Source: Apostichopus japonicus
Taxonomy: Eukaryota; Echinodermata; Holothuroidea; Aspidochirotida; Stichopodidae
Reading direction: 5' to 3'
Assembly: GCF_037975245.1 (NCBI RefSeq)
Contig: NC_092573.1
Span: 2,356,501-2,420,500 of the forward strand
DNA length: 64,000 nt
Positions 25,561-44,100 of the stretch are shown here, in pieces. Both the position numbers and the translations under genes were made by a program. The notes beneath the pieces were generated by a model. It saw only the letters and a list, made by a program, of their open reading frames with translations, was not told the origin of the DNA and searched no databases. The first letter of the stretch is position 1, and every line of letters begins with the position of its first letter.

Positions 25561-28065
25561 TTAGGCTAACTTAAAAATTTACTAGTAACAGTTGTATCAA
25601 AGACAATTACTGGCTATAGTTGTATCAAAGACAATTCTGGCCTATCTTTGTATATACAAGTATCAGAAGTTGAAAAGTAAGACTACTCTGTACATGTACC
25701 TTGCTAATTTTAAATACATTATGTAGTATTGCATTACGTACTATTTTGACTCGTTTGTTTTGGGGTTTAAAGGTGATATTGAATGAGGTGTCTCAAGTTA
25801 GCATGAGGCCAGGGAACCAGAATGAACACTCGGGAAGGGCCGTTTCCGGCCATCTGGGGGGGGGGTTTGTAAAACCAAAAATTTTCTTGTACGCTCCGCG
25901 CCAACTGATGGTGGCGCTCCGCTCAGATAGTCGTGCCTACAACTTTGAAAATCCTGGCTACGCCCCTGGTACCCATACTCATGCTGTTGTACTTATACTA
26001 AAAGTCTGGTTGCAGTTTGTTAATTTGTGTAATTCAACACTAAATTTCATGCCCTGTTTGAAAATGTTTTTGGGAAGGAAGGTAAATCAGTTAATGTGAA
26101 ACCAAAAATAACCAATTCAACTCTGAGAGAATTAAATGGTGTCTTGACAGGTGTGAATTTGAACCAATTGGCTCTTCTCTACAGTATAATACAGTACTAG
26201 ATGATCTACAGTACAGATGTATCAGATTTGTCCTGTTATTGACCCATGTATGAACTTCAGTACTTAGCACCATTACTATAGAATAGCTGTAGGAATTTGC
26301 AATGGCCTTGGTATGTGACTACTTTTGCTTTTGGTACTGTTGTTAGTGTACTGTACAGTGGAAAGACTTGTATTGTAATGTTTCTTACTGGTGTTAACAT
26401 TAATATTTACTTCCCTGTCTTGTGTCCAGTTGACAAACATGCACTCAGTACAGTATCTACCTAGCCTTCAGAAATTGGAAATTTTAGCATGATACAACTT
26501 AAAGGATAAAGTGGTTAGAAAAAGAAAGAAAAAAAAGATCTGTATCATGTTCTAAACCAAACTAGGGAAATGCAGATTCCAAACTGTACAAAAGTTGCTT
26601 CTCATTTTGTGTCCAACCTTTTGGCAACATTTGCTAAACAATATGTGCACATATTCACCCTTCTACATCCCCCACCCCCCCCCCCACCATCCTTGCCCTC
26701 GTGCATGGTTGGTCTGTGTGTGCAATCATATCACACCCCTATGACAGTGTAGCAATTTGTCACTACTCAGTTTGTTCAGGTTTTTGCTACTTCATTATCT
26801 GAGAAACATTGAATGTAATTGAAGATCTGAATTCCACATGAGCATCTTTCCATTCTAGTTTCCATTATGAATATTCATACTAAGCCCACCAATGATGTCT
26901 GGCCAGTCATGCATTCGATGTGTGACTCTATTGACCTTGTTAGCCTTTGTCCTGTGTGACCCTTTAAAGCTGTATATGTCTGTGCACTTGTGCAGCCAAG
27001 AGCTGATCAGGAAGGTGATAGAGAAACAAACACACAGTACATACACTAGACTACATATTGTATGCAGTATGTCATGTGACATTTTCATGTAATGCCGCAG
27101 CAAGCTTATTGATGGTTGAGAAATCTTCTCCCAGGGGAGATGCTTCACAGCAGTGGATGTATATGGCCAGAGTATGTAAGAGGAGCACACAATATATGTA
27201 TATACATATATATTTATATAGATATGTAATTAAATGCATGGATCATGGTCAAAGCATACTGACAGCTATGCAAAGTTAGGGCAATAAGAAGTAAAAAATC
27301 AAGGGCTAATTTTGTTTCTTTATACCTCATGATTTGGAAGTGTTATTAGGTTATGCATTGTTTTCCACTTATTTTGCCAAGTTTCTTGCTTTTAGTTCAA
27401 GAGGATAGAAAAATTGGCTCTGAATTTAGGACTCATTAGTTTTGAAGTTTTTCAAATGTATTGTTCCATATTTTTAGGGGTAAGGTGGGTTGACTATCAT
27501 ATCATTCGAGTGGATACTTTTGTATGTACAGTAGTTTCATTAAAAATTTATTTTGCCTTCTTGCTCAATGGATGTGATGCATACATGTATGTCAACTATA
27601 AGTGTGAATTTATATCACAATTGGGGCTAAAATACAGTACAGTCGGTGAATGTAAGCTCTCAGCAATGAACACTCTCTCCTCACGGTAGAAGTAGCCATG
27701 TCCACTACTCAGTAAAACCTGAAGATGTCCCTACAGTGCATTGCAGGAAGTAATTTGTAGAATCATACTACAGTACTACAGTGAATGAAAACATATACCA
27801 ACATAGCATGTTTGGTCGCAACCACAGTGAGTTCCCCTTCCACGTACTGTAGCCTGCTGTACAGTACTTTACTATGCTACCACTACCTCTCAGTGTTACT
27901 GTAGCATTTTATGGTATTTGTTGTACATTTACAGTATGTAAGACCAGCAGACCTATCAAACTGTACATGATAGCATACCCATGTATGCAAGTAATGCATA
28001 CCTTCAGGAATTTGTTTTATTTTGGATTCCATGTGTAATGTACTGAAAACAAGCTTGATCAATCA

Positions 28066-28405
28066 GGCCTCGGTCGCCAACTCGCCATTGGCGAGTAGAA
28101 TTTAGTTTTGGCATATAAAGAGTGCTCTATGTAAGACATTTTGGCGAGTGACTCGTGGACTGAGTCAAACCACAATATAAGCAAGAATATCATTGCAAAC
28201 AGATCACAGAATGATGAATACACTATTCGGCAAACTTGAAGCAAGTTTGAGTTATAAACTGATTCTTTTTTGCAATGACCAATCTCAATGGGAATTAACT
28301 GTGTAAAATGGTTCGCTTAACTGTGCATGCATTATATACAGGAATTTTCATCTGCTGTGATTTTTCACGAACTTTACCATTTGTAAACATACAGGGGAAA
28401 CATTT
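28066..28405 (+). repeat. Dispersed repeat family R1, best-preserved forward copy
   Basis: It begins near 'ggcctcggtcgccaactcgc' and contains 'cattggcgagtagaattt', 'ggcgagtgactcgt', 'ggcaaacttgaagcaagttt' and 'aatgaccaatctcaatggga'. It ends near 'gtaaacatacagggg'. The same order is found inverted at 38035-38397. Confidence 0.8.
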
Positions 28406-31400
28406 TGATCCTAATATTAACATTTATTACAGGGACCGGGGTAGAGCTTCGTAATGTGTTTTAAAAGCATTCATATACAAGTTGTGTTCATATATTGATT
28501 TGTATACCAATTAAGAAAAGTTTGTTGAACATTGATATCATGACAGCTTGGTATTGCACAGGCAACCCCTAAACAGTGGAGTACACCACAAGCGGCCCAA
28601 GTAGGCTAATAATAATGAACATGTGGAAATCCCCATCTCAGTACAGGAGCACTAAATTACCAAACTGTTAAACAAGTTGTAGCCCACTATATTCCGAGTT
28701 TGGCGATATGAAAATCCTCACAATACCCATTTAGAGCTGATATGTAAACAGTCAAATCCACGATTATCTTTCAAAGCATGGAACTGCCAATTTCGTTAGG
28801 CTTCACGTGCGATAGACTAGCAATGGTAGGATAGTATTAGGTTCGTTAACACAAAATCGTGAAGAAAAAATGTTTCGTGTCAGAATACCAATACAGGTAA
28901 GGTGGCCATACACCTAAATTATTTCTTGAGGCATTTTCTACATGTTGCCATTGGTCATAATTCCTAAAATAATCTAATTTTGACACTAGTTAGGTATCAT
29001 TCACTGACTTTTTGCAAAGAATTTCAGAGTTTCACTCGACACGGGCTGCGAGTGGAAGGAAGATCTTTGTCAACCTTAGATGTTCATTGCGGGAACGATT
29101 ATAAATCGAGTAGTGGCTCAAAGTTGCAGCGAGGTACTGTATGGGTGTACTTGTGCACACTTACCCAGTATATGTCTAATACTACAGGAGCCCTAATGTT
29201 ACAGAAGCCAAGCTACATTTGTAGGCAATTTTACCGATGTTCTTTGGAATTGTTTGAGACACAATAGGCCTACTGTAGCTGCATATTAATGATTTTACGA
29301 CATGTTGTACGTTGGTCTTTACTTTCTGTTGATGGAAAAAGTGTAAATTTCATACTGCACAGAAATATACTACAGTACATGTTCTATGGAGTACTAAACG
29401 TTGCGATAATAGTGGCTACTGAATTTTGTGTCTTGGCGAGTAGTTTTAGTCATGGTCGTCAAATTGCAAAATTACTTTTAAAAATAGTTTTTGAGGCCTG
29501 ATACTGTACCAATTGAGAGTGTTTTGTACAAGTTGTGTGTGTGTTTGTGTGTGTTAGCAATACCAGCCTGTGTCATTGATAATGAGCATCAGTTTGGTGA
29601 TAGCAAGGTGTGGTTACACTGAAAGGGTCAAGTTGTGAACTTACAAAATGGTATTTATCAGAACTTCATTGTAGACATATGTCTGTGTGTTAATGCTTTT
29701 TAAATACCAGTTGACTATTAAGGACTTAATTTGAGGTGTAATTTCTATAGTGTTCTGCATGCTGTTCCCAATCAATTGGACTGTGCAAAGTTATTGTGTA
29801 TTGTAAGTCTTTGTGTTCATTTCTGATACATATAGTTGGTAGGATCAGGGAGTTGTTATGGACAACTCACTGGTAGGATTATATGTTCATGTTTGTGTTG
29901 TTGATAAACTTTTACATATTCTGTGACTTGGAGGAGGGAGAAGCTGGTGGGGTGGGGGGGGGCAGGAGAGGTGAGGGGGAAATTGCTGGTCAGTAAGTAA
30001 AACATCGTCATGTCAGTACCATGGATGTGATAGATTGGAGTTGTAGGAACTGTATAACATTTACATTGTGAGAATATTCTCATGTGCAAAACACACATAT
30101 CGTAACGTTGGATATCAAAATCCATGCGTCGTAAATGGTGTTTCCAAATCGTAATAGAGTGCCAAAGACGCGTACTCATCAGCATATGGAACTTTGAAGA
30201 CTGGTAGCCTTTGGACTCTTGAACATTCAAAGCAAAAAAACTAGATATAACATTTGTTGCGGCTTATAGGTCTATCATGTGTGAAAGATAAGCTGACTAA
30301 TTGGGTTTATATTTGCAGTACTGTGGGTAGCACATGGATTGCCAAGTAAAACCTGTTTCTTACTGTGCAGAAATTTTGTGAATATTTTATGGTTAGACAC
30401 TACTATTCGTCAGCTATGCCATTCTTTAAGTTTCTATGATGTAACTATATATCCAATGTGTTTGTTTGTGATAGCTAGGAACGACAGTTTCCATAGTTTC
30501 AGTTAATTGGTGAACAGGTAATTTAAGTAAACCCTTTGATGCTGTAATCTTTTTAACCTTTCTCAATTCTCAAGTACTACTGACATAAGTGTATGGTTTT
30601 AACCTACAGTAGGACAAGCAACACAGTATTGGTGGGAAATCCGATCAAGTGTTTTTTTTGCCAAAATTGATGATATTGTTTTTCTTGCTTACTGTATTTT
30701 TGTAGTACTTGCTATCATTATTATAATATATTTATATACAAACATATAAATATATATCACACATACAGTGAGAACCAGGTTTTTAAGTTTGTTTCTTTAT
30801 TGAATGACAATGATGAAGCAGTCTATATCTATTCATGTGCACAATACTAGTGATACCTCTGGACACCTGTTATAGTTATTACTGTGTGCAACCATATGAT
30901 ACTGTACATCTAGGTAAACTCACTGTACTGTACAGTACTAGCTACAGGAAAATAGAGATGGGTGTGGTACTAAGCTGGTGTAGAATGCGTAGTAGCTCCA
31001 TACAACTCCATACAGGGTTGATTAATACTTCATACAAGGACAAAATACTTTGATCAAAGGTCATGTATGACAATTGAATGTTGTACTGAACACATAATGA
31101 CAAGTGAAGAAGTCATTCCACAAAATCCCTGTCTCTTACTGTTCTGACTTGTAAACAAAGTGATCTAGCTTCTGCAGGAAGTGTGTAAAACTTGTGTAAT
31201 GTTCCAATGATGGAAAAAGTACAGGATTGCAGGTGCTGCATATTACAGATCACTGTATCTAAATATGACTTCCTTGAACTCATGTTTGGGATCCTTATAG
31301 TATTATTACTGTACTGTATGAGTATATAGGGGGTACATATGGTCAATGTGGCTTTTCTCTAATGTAATATCTGAGTTGGTAGGAATAGTTACATTGCATA

Positions 31401-31589
31401 CTGTAAAGTGTGTTAAGTTGTTCTTGGCTACTACAGTAGTATATATGCATGACTGCAAACATCTAGGTTGATAATCATCTGTGAAAAGAAAAATGGAATT
31501 GAAACTTGAAAGCTCCTGGAAAGTATAGATTTACCTGTTACAGTATATATTTCACATTGATCATGCAACCTCATGGTCAAACAAGTGGG

Positions 31590-32636
31590 CATTTGTGTTT
31601 ACTTGCTTGAAAAGGAATATCATATAACATGAGATGTGAACACCTTCATTGGTAAAGTTGCACGGTGAAATGCTATTCTTTATGTTGGAGTTATAAGTTT
31701 CACCAGTGCTCTGTATGATGGTCTTGTTAACATTTCCAACAGAATTGTGAATTAATTCTCAAAGTGCACATTAAAGTATTGAAAGAACAAACAAAGTATC
31801 ATGGCATCACTTTGTGAAATGCTGCACTTGATTGTTTTCTTCTTTTTGGCAACACTATGCACTCTCTTAACAGTTCTATGGGAAACACCACTGCTCCATG
31901 GTAACAATGCACACTTGTTGTAGTGTACTGTTGTACACAGTGCTGTATGACAGAGTCACACTGTAGTGAACTTGTACTGTAATGTACAGTGTGTGCATTA
32001 CCAGTGAGTGAGTCAGACCTGATTTCGTATAATCGGTACAAGCAGCAGGTTTAATTTATTGTGAGCCCAATCCACCAGGATAGCTCAAAGGAAGGATGTT
32101 TAGAAGAATGTAAGTCGGATGTAAAAAATAATGTAAACAACAATGCTGGTGAACATTACTACATGCCTCTCACAAAACACGTTGAACTGAAAGTTACAAT
32201 CAAAGTCAAACATGATATGGCAGTGTTGGACCCATTGCTGTTGTTGAAAACCGTAGTTCGGACATACCTGTGCTGTTACTTGTGTACTTGATAAACACAG
32301 ACAGTTTTACAGAAAGTCTGTGAGGTCAAATTTAACAATTCTTGAAGTAACCAAGTTTGTTAGATTTGGTTGTAACTGTAAGTACTTGGGTTAGATGTGT
32401 ACATAATACGTACACTATTGAGTGCAGCTGAAATTTGTCTACCTCTAGCTAGGGTTAAAATTCCATAGATCTTAGACTTGAGAGTGTTACTGTATGTCAG
32501 TAAGTTGTGTCCATTGGTCAGTACCCATCCTCTCAGTGACATGTGTGAAAGGTCATTTGTGTATACTTGCTTGAAATGCAGTATCATATAATATGAGGTG
32601 TTAAACCTTCATTGGTGAAGTTGCACAGTGAAATGT
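31590..32636. repeat. Pair of ~83-bp direct repeats (31590-31672 and 32553-32636)
   Basis: Both contain 'cttgcttgaaa', 'tatcatataa.atgag.tgt' and 'accttcattggt.aagttg' followed by 'cac.gtgaaatg', about 963 bp apart. The class is unknown. Confidence 0.7.
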
Positions 32637-32853
32637 AGTTATAAATTTCACGAATATTCATGACACTTGGTATTTTTTATTTTTTTTTTTGGTAATGAAA
32701 ATAGGTGAATTGTTCACTTCTGAGTGTGATCTACTGTACATTCCTACTGTAAGATTAATGGTACTGTAAAGTAAATCTTATTCTCTTGTCTCTTTTCTAA
32801 TCTCACAATCTGTCATAATTTTTCAGGTGAAATCGTTGGCGCAGATTGAAGTT

Positions 32854-39277
<6,424 letters not shown>

Positions 39278-40360
39278 ATCGGAGACATTCAGTCAAATCG
39301 TTGTGCTTGTGACTTTCATTTTGACAAGAAGGAAACTGAAATGATGTTTTTTTTTCTTTCTTTTTTGTGGTGATTCTTTCAAAGGAAGTTTTGCAAGAGG
39401 TTATTTTTTTTTCTTTTAGTTTTGTGCAGAGAGAAAAGCACCAACAGTTTAGAAGGAGATAGAGATATGAAACCCTCAAATCACATTGATTTGACAAACG
39501 TTGAGGATTTAAACTTTGTTTGGTGAGAGTATAATAGGAAGTGTAATTTTTGTAGAACAATGTTATCAAGAAGGAAGAACTAGCCATTGTCGAGGCTCTA
39601 CGAGGGAGAAATGTTTGTTACTGAAGCTGATGATGTTGACTCCAGTTGGCAGAGTGGAGGATTGAATAATGTCAGTGAGGTATTTTACTGCCATCTGTTG
39701 TTTGGGTCACATACTGTCATAGATAGGTAGAGTTAATAAGCTGCTAATTCGGGTTATGCACATATGGTACAGTAGCAGTTATGGAACACTCACAAATCAT
39801 TGATATTTTCAAAATCAAAATAATGATGTTCAGAAGGTGAATGACTTATATTTCTCTGTTTCCCTTCCTTTTGTGGTGGTGGTGGGGTGGGGTGGGGGTT
39901 ACCTGTGGGGTCAGGGAGGGGGATACCTTCATGGGGACACAAGATAATATAATAAAACTGGAACTCCAGTTTAGCGATCTGTAGAATCTTGAATAAACCT
40001 CCCTTGCAGTAGTCGGCCCAAGGTGTCGATGAAGCTTGGTCAATACTTTTGTCGGGCTTAAAAGATTTGTGTATGGAGTTGTGTATGGTAAACTTTAAGT
40101 TTGTAGTTATATGGTGGGTTAACATGTTTGTTTTTTCTTTTTTTACACCAGTTATGATATGGGATGACAGTGATTACCACTATGGTTCATGTTGCTTTTG
40201 AATCGGTGGAGAATGGTTTAATATCAGACAGGAGTGTATTGTATAAGCCATCTCATGATCTATTTTCTCGAGTGTTTATGTAGTTTTGGCCGTGTATCGT
40301 GTCTTTATCAGGAGTGCTGATATCCGGCCAAAAGTGCAAATAAAAAACCATTGCTACTTG
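39278..40360 (+). other. GATAD2 3'UTR with candidate poly(A) signal AATAAA 40339-40344
   Basis: About 1.06 kb of T-rich sequence follows the stop and leads to AATAAA at 40339-40344, then 'ttgctacttgttccatgtat', a plausible T/GT-rich downstream element. No other exon is seen. Confidence 0.5.
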
Positions 40361-43300
40361 TTCCATGTATGTTGCCTGCACTGGTTTGTTCAGGAGGCAA
40401 AATGAAACAGCCTGCTCAAAAATCAATTCTCTAGTGTGTTGATGGTGAAGTTAGTTGAAGGTGAAGTAAATTTGCATATCTATGTGAAATTTGTGACTGT
40501 TAGTGGAGGTGTTGATTCCACAAGATTGTAATGTCTAAATTGTAGGGCTGTGAAAAATCATGATATGGATAATGGAAATTTTGGTGCAATGGTGCAGAAT
40601 GAAAGCTCTTGATCGAAATTTTGGTGGCTGCTTGCTTGCTGCCTTTTGTGCCCGTTTTCTGTAGAAAAGGGTCCTGTCTATGCAAAGTTATTACGATGAG
40701 TGAGTATTCATTGGTGGTGTTTTTGTCTTATTTTCTTTATTTTTTATGACAACATCTTGCTCAAATAGCCCAAAATAAGTGAAAAGACCTCTGCTTACGT
40801 GTAAGAGTCATTTTGCGATAATCTTGTTAGTTACAAAGTTTGGAAGGCCATTTATTGTGAGATGTCTTTACCAAGCACTTGGTATAAATCTACATGAAGT
40901 TTTATTTCTGTATTCAGATTACACCACTTCTAAAGGTTGGGGCATAGATTTGGGGCAGATGGGAAGGCTTCTAGTGTGCTGCATTCCATTTGGTCAATTG
41001 TATTTAATTTATGTATAACCTCAACTTTAGAGCAACTGCATGTTAGGTACAGGTGAAGTGTTACTGTACATAATTGTGCTTGGCCAATCTTGAATGGGAA
41101 CTGTACTGAGAATGAGATGAGTGAGTGAGATGAAGGACAGTCCCCTCCCCCCCCCCCTCTCACCTTATCTAACCAACAACCTTGCTGTGAGGTAGGTCAG
41201 GTTGTAGAGAATTAAGGAAGTAGGAAGCTTTAGATTTATAATTTGGTTTAAGTGTTAGATGATAACAATCATTGATCACAGCAATGTTCTGCTGGATACT
41301 TCAATGTAACATACTTAATATCAACACTTGTGCTGCTGCAGCTGGTAGTGGTGATGGCTATTGTCACTTAACAGAGAGTTTACCCCCACCTATGGTATAT
41401 AGTGTAATTTGCAAGTTTTTAAGCAGCATGAAAGGTCTCTAGAAGTGACCAAAAAAAATGTGCTTCAGAGACCACATAACACAGTTACACTGAATAATCT
41501 ATTTCAGCATCCGATTTGGGCCATTCTGTTCTGCTGTTAAACTTAAGGGTGTGTCATCATCAAACCCCCAGGAGTAATGTTGTTAACTCGACTAAGATTG
41601 TTAATCGACTAAGATTGTTACTCCACTAAGATTGTAAATCCACTAAGGTTGTAACTCCACTAAGATTGTAACTCCACTAAGATTGTAACAGCCTATAATA
41701 AAGTTTGGTTCTATTCATTTCCATTTCAATAACCTGACAGTGTTAGAGACTATTATTACTGGCTGTGACATCTTTTCAGTAAGAGAGAGAGAAAAATTGT
41801 TTCATTTGTTGGATTATAGAAGTGCCCAGGAGACCAATCGTGGTCACAGTTTAAGACACTTGAAACCCCTCGTATATGAATAAAATGTCATGGAATAGCA
41901 CATAGGCCAGAGGTTACACCAACGTCTATGGCAAATAAATGTCATGCAGCAGCATAGAGTTAGTTGGTCTGGTGTGTGACCAGTTATTATTGGTACTACC
42001 AGAAGCTGGCCGATCTGTGATAGATTATAGATATCTGTGAAAGTTCCTTGCAATGTAAGTATATGTGTGCAATGAGTAACTCATGTAGCAGCTTGTACGA
42101 ACAGAGACGGATCCAACATTTAAAGAGGAGGGTGTGTGGCCCTACGGTCTTTGAAGTAGTCCCATATAGGGCATTCTGCCAAGCACTACTTTTGATCTGA
42201 TGTGAAGGGTTGAAGAAGGAGGTGTATATTACATCCCCCCCTCCCTTCTGATCAGAGCTCAGGAGTAAGACTGCATTACTCTGGATTACAAGGTTAAATC
42301 TCAGTACATTTTGAACAGTATGGCCAAGTATTTCATAATAGCTTGTCTCGGGTAGTGGTGAATATAGTCAACAAGACTCTACATCTCAAATGTAAGTTGA
42401 CCATTCCAAATGTGAAGTGACTCAAGTAAGTTGATCACCATGGATATGATGGTACTGATTTGACTCGGACCCTCAATTGAAGTGGCACATTAAAAATCTG
42501 GTAGTAGACCCAAAAGTACTGTGCTCTCTTAGCGTGCAGTTGACTGGAAAAAGCAAAATTAAACAAGCACCTCATTCAGATGTGACCCTCAAGCAGAGAC
42601 TTCTACATGAAATGGGGTGGGAGGGGGAAGAATTGAAGTATCAGAAAATGTGCATAAAAGCAGAGTAATTAAGGATTGGATATAATAGTGCAAAACGTTT
42701 TTGGCATTGAGGAATGATTAACACTATTATATTTTTTGGACTCCCATTTCCAATGGTAAGTACAATTGTTAGATGTCTTGCTTTGTGCAAAAACGGAGAA
42801 ACTTTCTACCCCTCACAGAAGATTGCAACATTGCTGAAGTATTTAAGCTTTTACTTTTCTGCCAAAATGTTGGAATCGACCTTCGTTCTTATCATATCCT
42901 TTGTTCTTAAAAAAAAAAATGAAAAAGAGAAGTATGGCTTTCATGCTTCTCACATATATTCAATTTTTGAAATCATTGAAAAGGATCAACAGAAGCATGG
43001 AGGGATAGGGTCTATGAATGACTTAATTGATAAAAACGAAGGCCAATCAATCAATTAGCCTTATATTTATTTCGTATTTATGGTCTGGGCTCGGAAATCA
43101 CAAAAAAAAAAATCTATAGAAAACAATGGTGTACATATATTTCTATGTAATATACATGTGTAAAAACGGAATGGCTGTACATTGGCTAAGCATAAGGACA
43201 TCAAATCTAACTTTTTTTCACCATTTTCATTTTTAATGTAGTCTTGAAGGGAATCAGGTTTGTAGTAAGTTCTCAAAGGTAGAAATGCTGAACTTTCTTT

Positions 43301-44100
43301 CCTCCGGTTGTTGGTTTAATATAATCCAGTTTAAAAACCAACCATGTGTAGTGTGTTGTCATCTCTGTGTGTTTATTCTTCAACATTATGCAGTCAAACG
43401 TGTGCAGTTCAGTGAAAATCCACGGCAGTTTCACGATAAAATCCCAGGTTTAATTGTGATGTGTGGTACATGGGTACCGTTTTGAGGTCTGTCTTTCATG
43501 TGTGAACCAATGATACATTTTATTGATAGTTGCATTGTGAAATGTTGCAATGGCATCGTTTTTAGTGAGAGTGTCTCTGTCACTCTATCACACTGCGGTT
43601 ATCAGTTCTTTATAGTTCCGGTACAGTTAGCTGGCCCACCTCTGTTGCACTGTGTATTTACTCTTCATGTCAAATGTTGAGATTAATTTTGTCAAGATTA
43701 TATATTAGAATAAGCACTTCATTAATCCTTTACAGGTTCACTACAAACAAGTCTGTCTGAAAACTTTTCTAATATCCTGTTGTTTTGCAATGATAAGTAC
43801 ATCACTGACTGACCACCATTGTCTGTCTGACCCAGCTCGTAGCCAGGAATGCCGAGTTGGCGCAAGGTTCTAATGTCCTGTACAATGTGAAGTTTCTGTA
43901 TACATGATCATGGAACAGATTGGTGTCATAGAAGTCTGGACTGGGAAGGTACTACCCCGACTAGGCTTACAGGCCTGAATCTGATAACACTTTCTAACCA
44001 ATACATTCAAGTGCTAATCCCTACAAATTGTTAAATTTTTTTCACTTGATTTTTACTATTTTTCTCAGAAATTGGCTCCAAAATCTAATTAGCAGCTCCA
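40361..44100. other. Convergent intergenic DNA between GATAD2 and NEDD4
   Basis: No gene was recognised. It contains the 17-bp minisatellite at 41579-41690 and short frames of at most 114 codons without domain signatures. Confidence 0.5.
41579..41690. repeat. 17-18-bp minisatellite 'actccactaagattgta'
   Basis: Six to seven tandem copies in which cgactaag changes to ccactaag across the array. Confidence 0.9.

Larger units (their letters stand above)
24053..25968. mobile_element. Decayed hAT transposon with 15-bp terminal inverted repeats, itself interrupted
   Basis: CAGGGGCGTAGCCAG at 24053-24067 is mirrored exactly by CTGGCTACGCCCCTG at 25954-25968. Inside lies the C-terminal (hATC) part of a hAT transposase, split by a second element. 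The left end is tandemly duplicated: a 41-bp block starting at 24053 recurs at 24094-24135. No clean 8-bp target duplication is visible; the flanks share only GTACC. Most of the transposase gene is missing, so this is an internally deleted, dead copy. Confidence 0.75.
18249..32826 (+). other. Probable long first intron of GATAD2 (or intergenic DNA), repeat-rich
   Basis: No coding exon was recognised across 14.6 kb. It holds the dispersed ~330-bp repeats, the nested hAT elements at 24-26 kb, several local direct repeats, and a striking excess of TACTGTA/TACAGTA words from about 23.4 kb onward. If the candidate 5' exon at 18.2 kb is wrong, part of this is intergenic. Confidence 0.45.

Noticed and set aside
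29856-30230. 124-codon minus-strand frame in the presumed GATAD2 intron
   Set aside because: Low-complexity Pro/Thr composition around a G run, no domain, no splice framing.
42714-43058. 114-codon plus-strand frame between GATAD2 and NEDD4
   Set aside because: No domain, includes an A-run, and no supporting exon structure.
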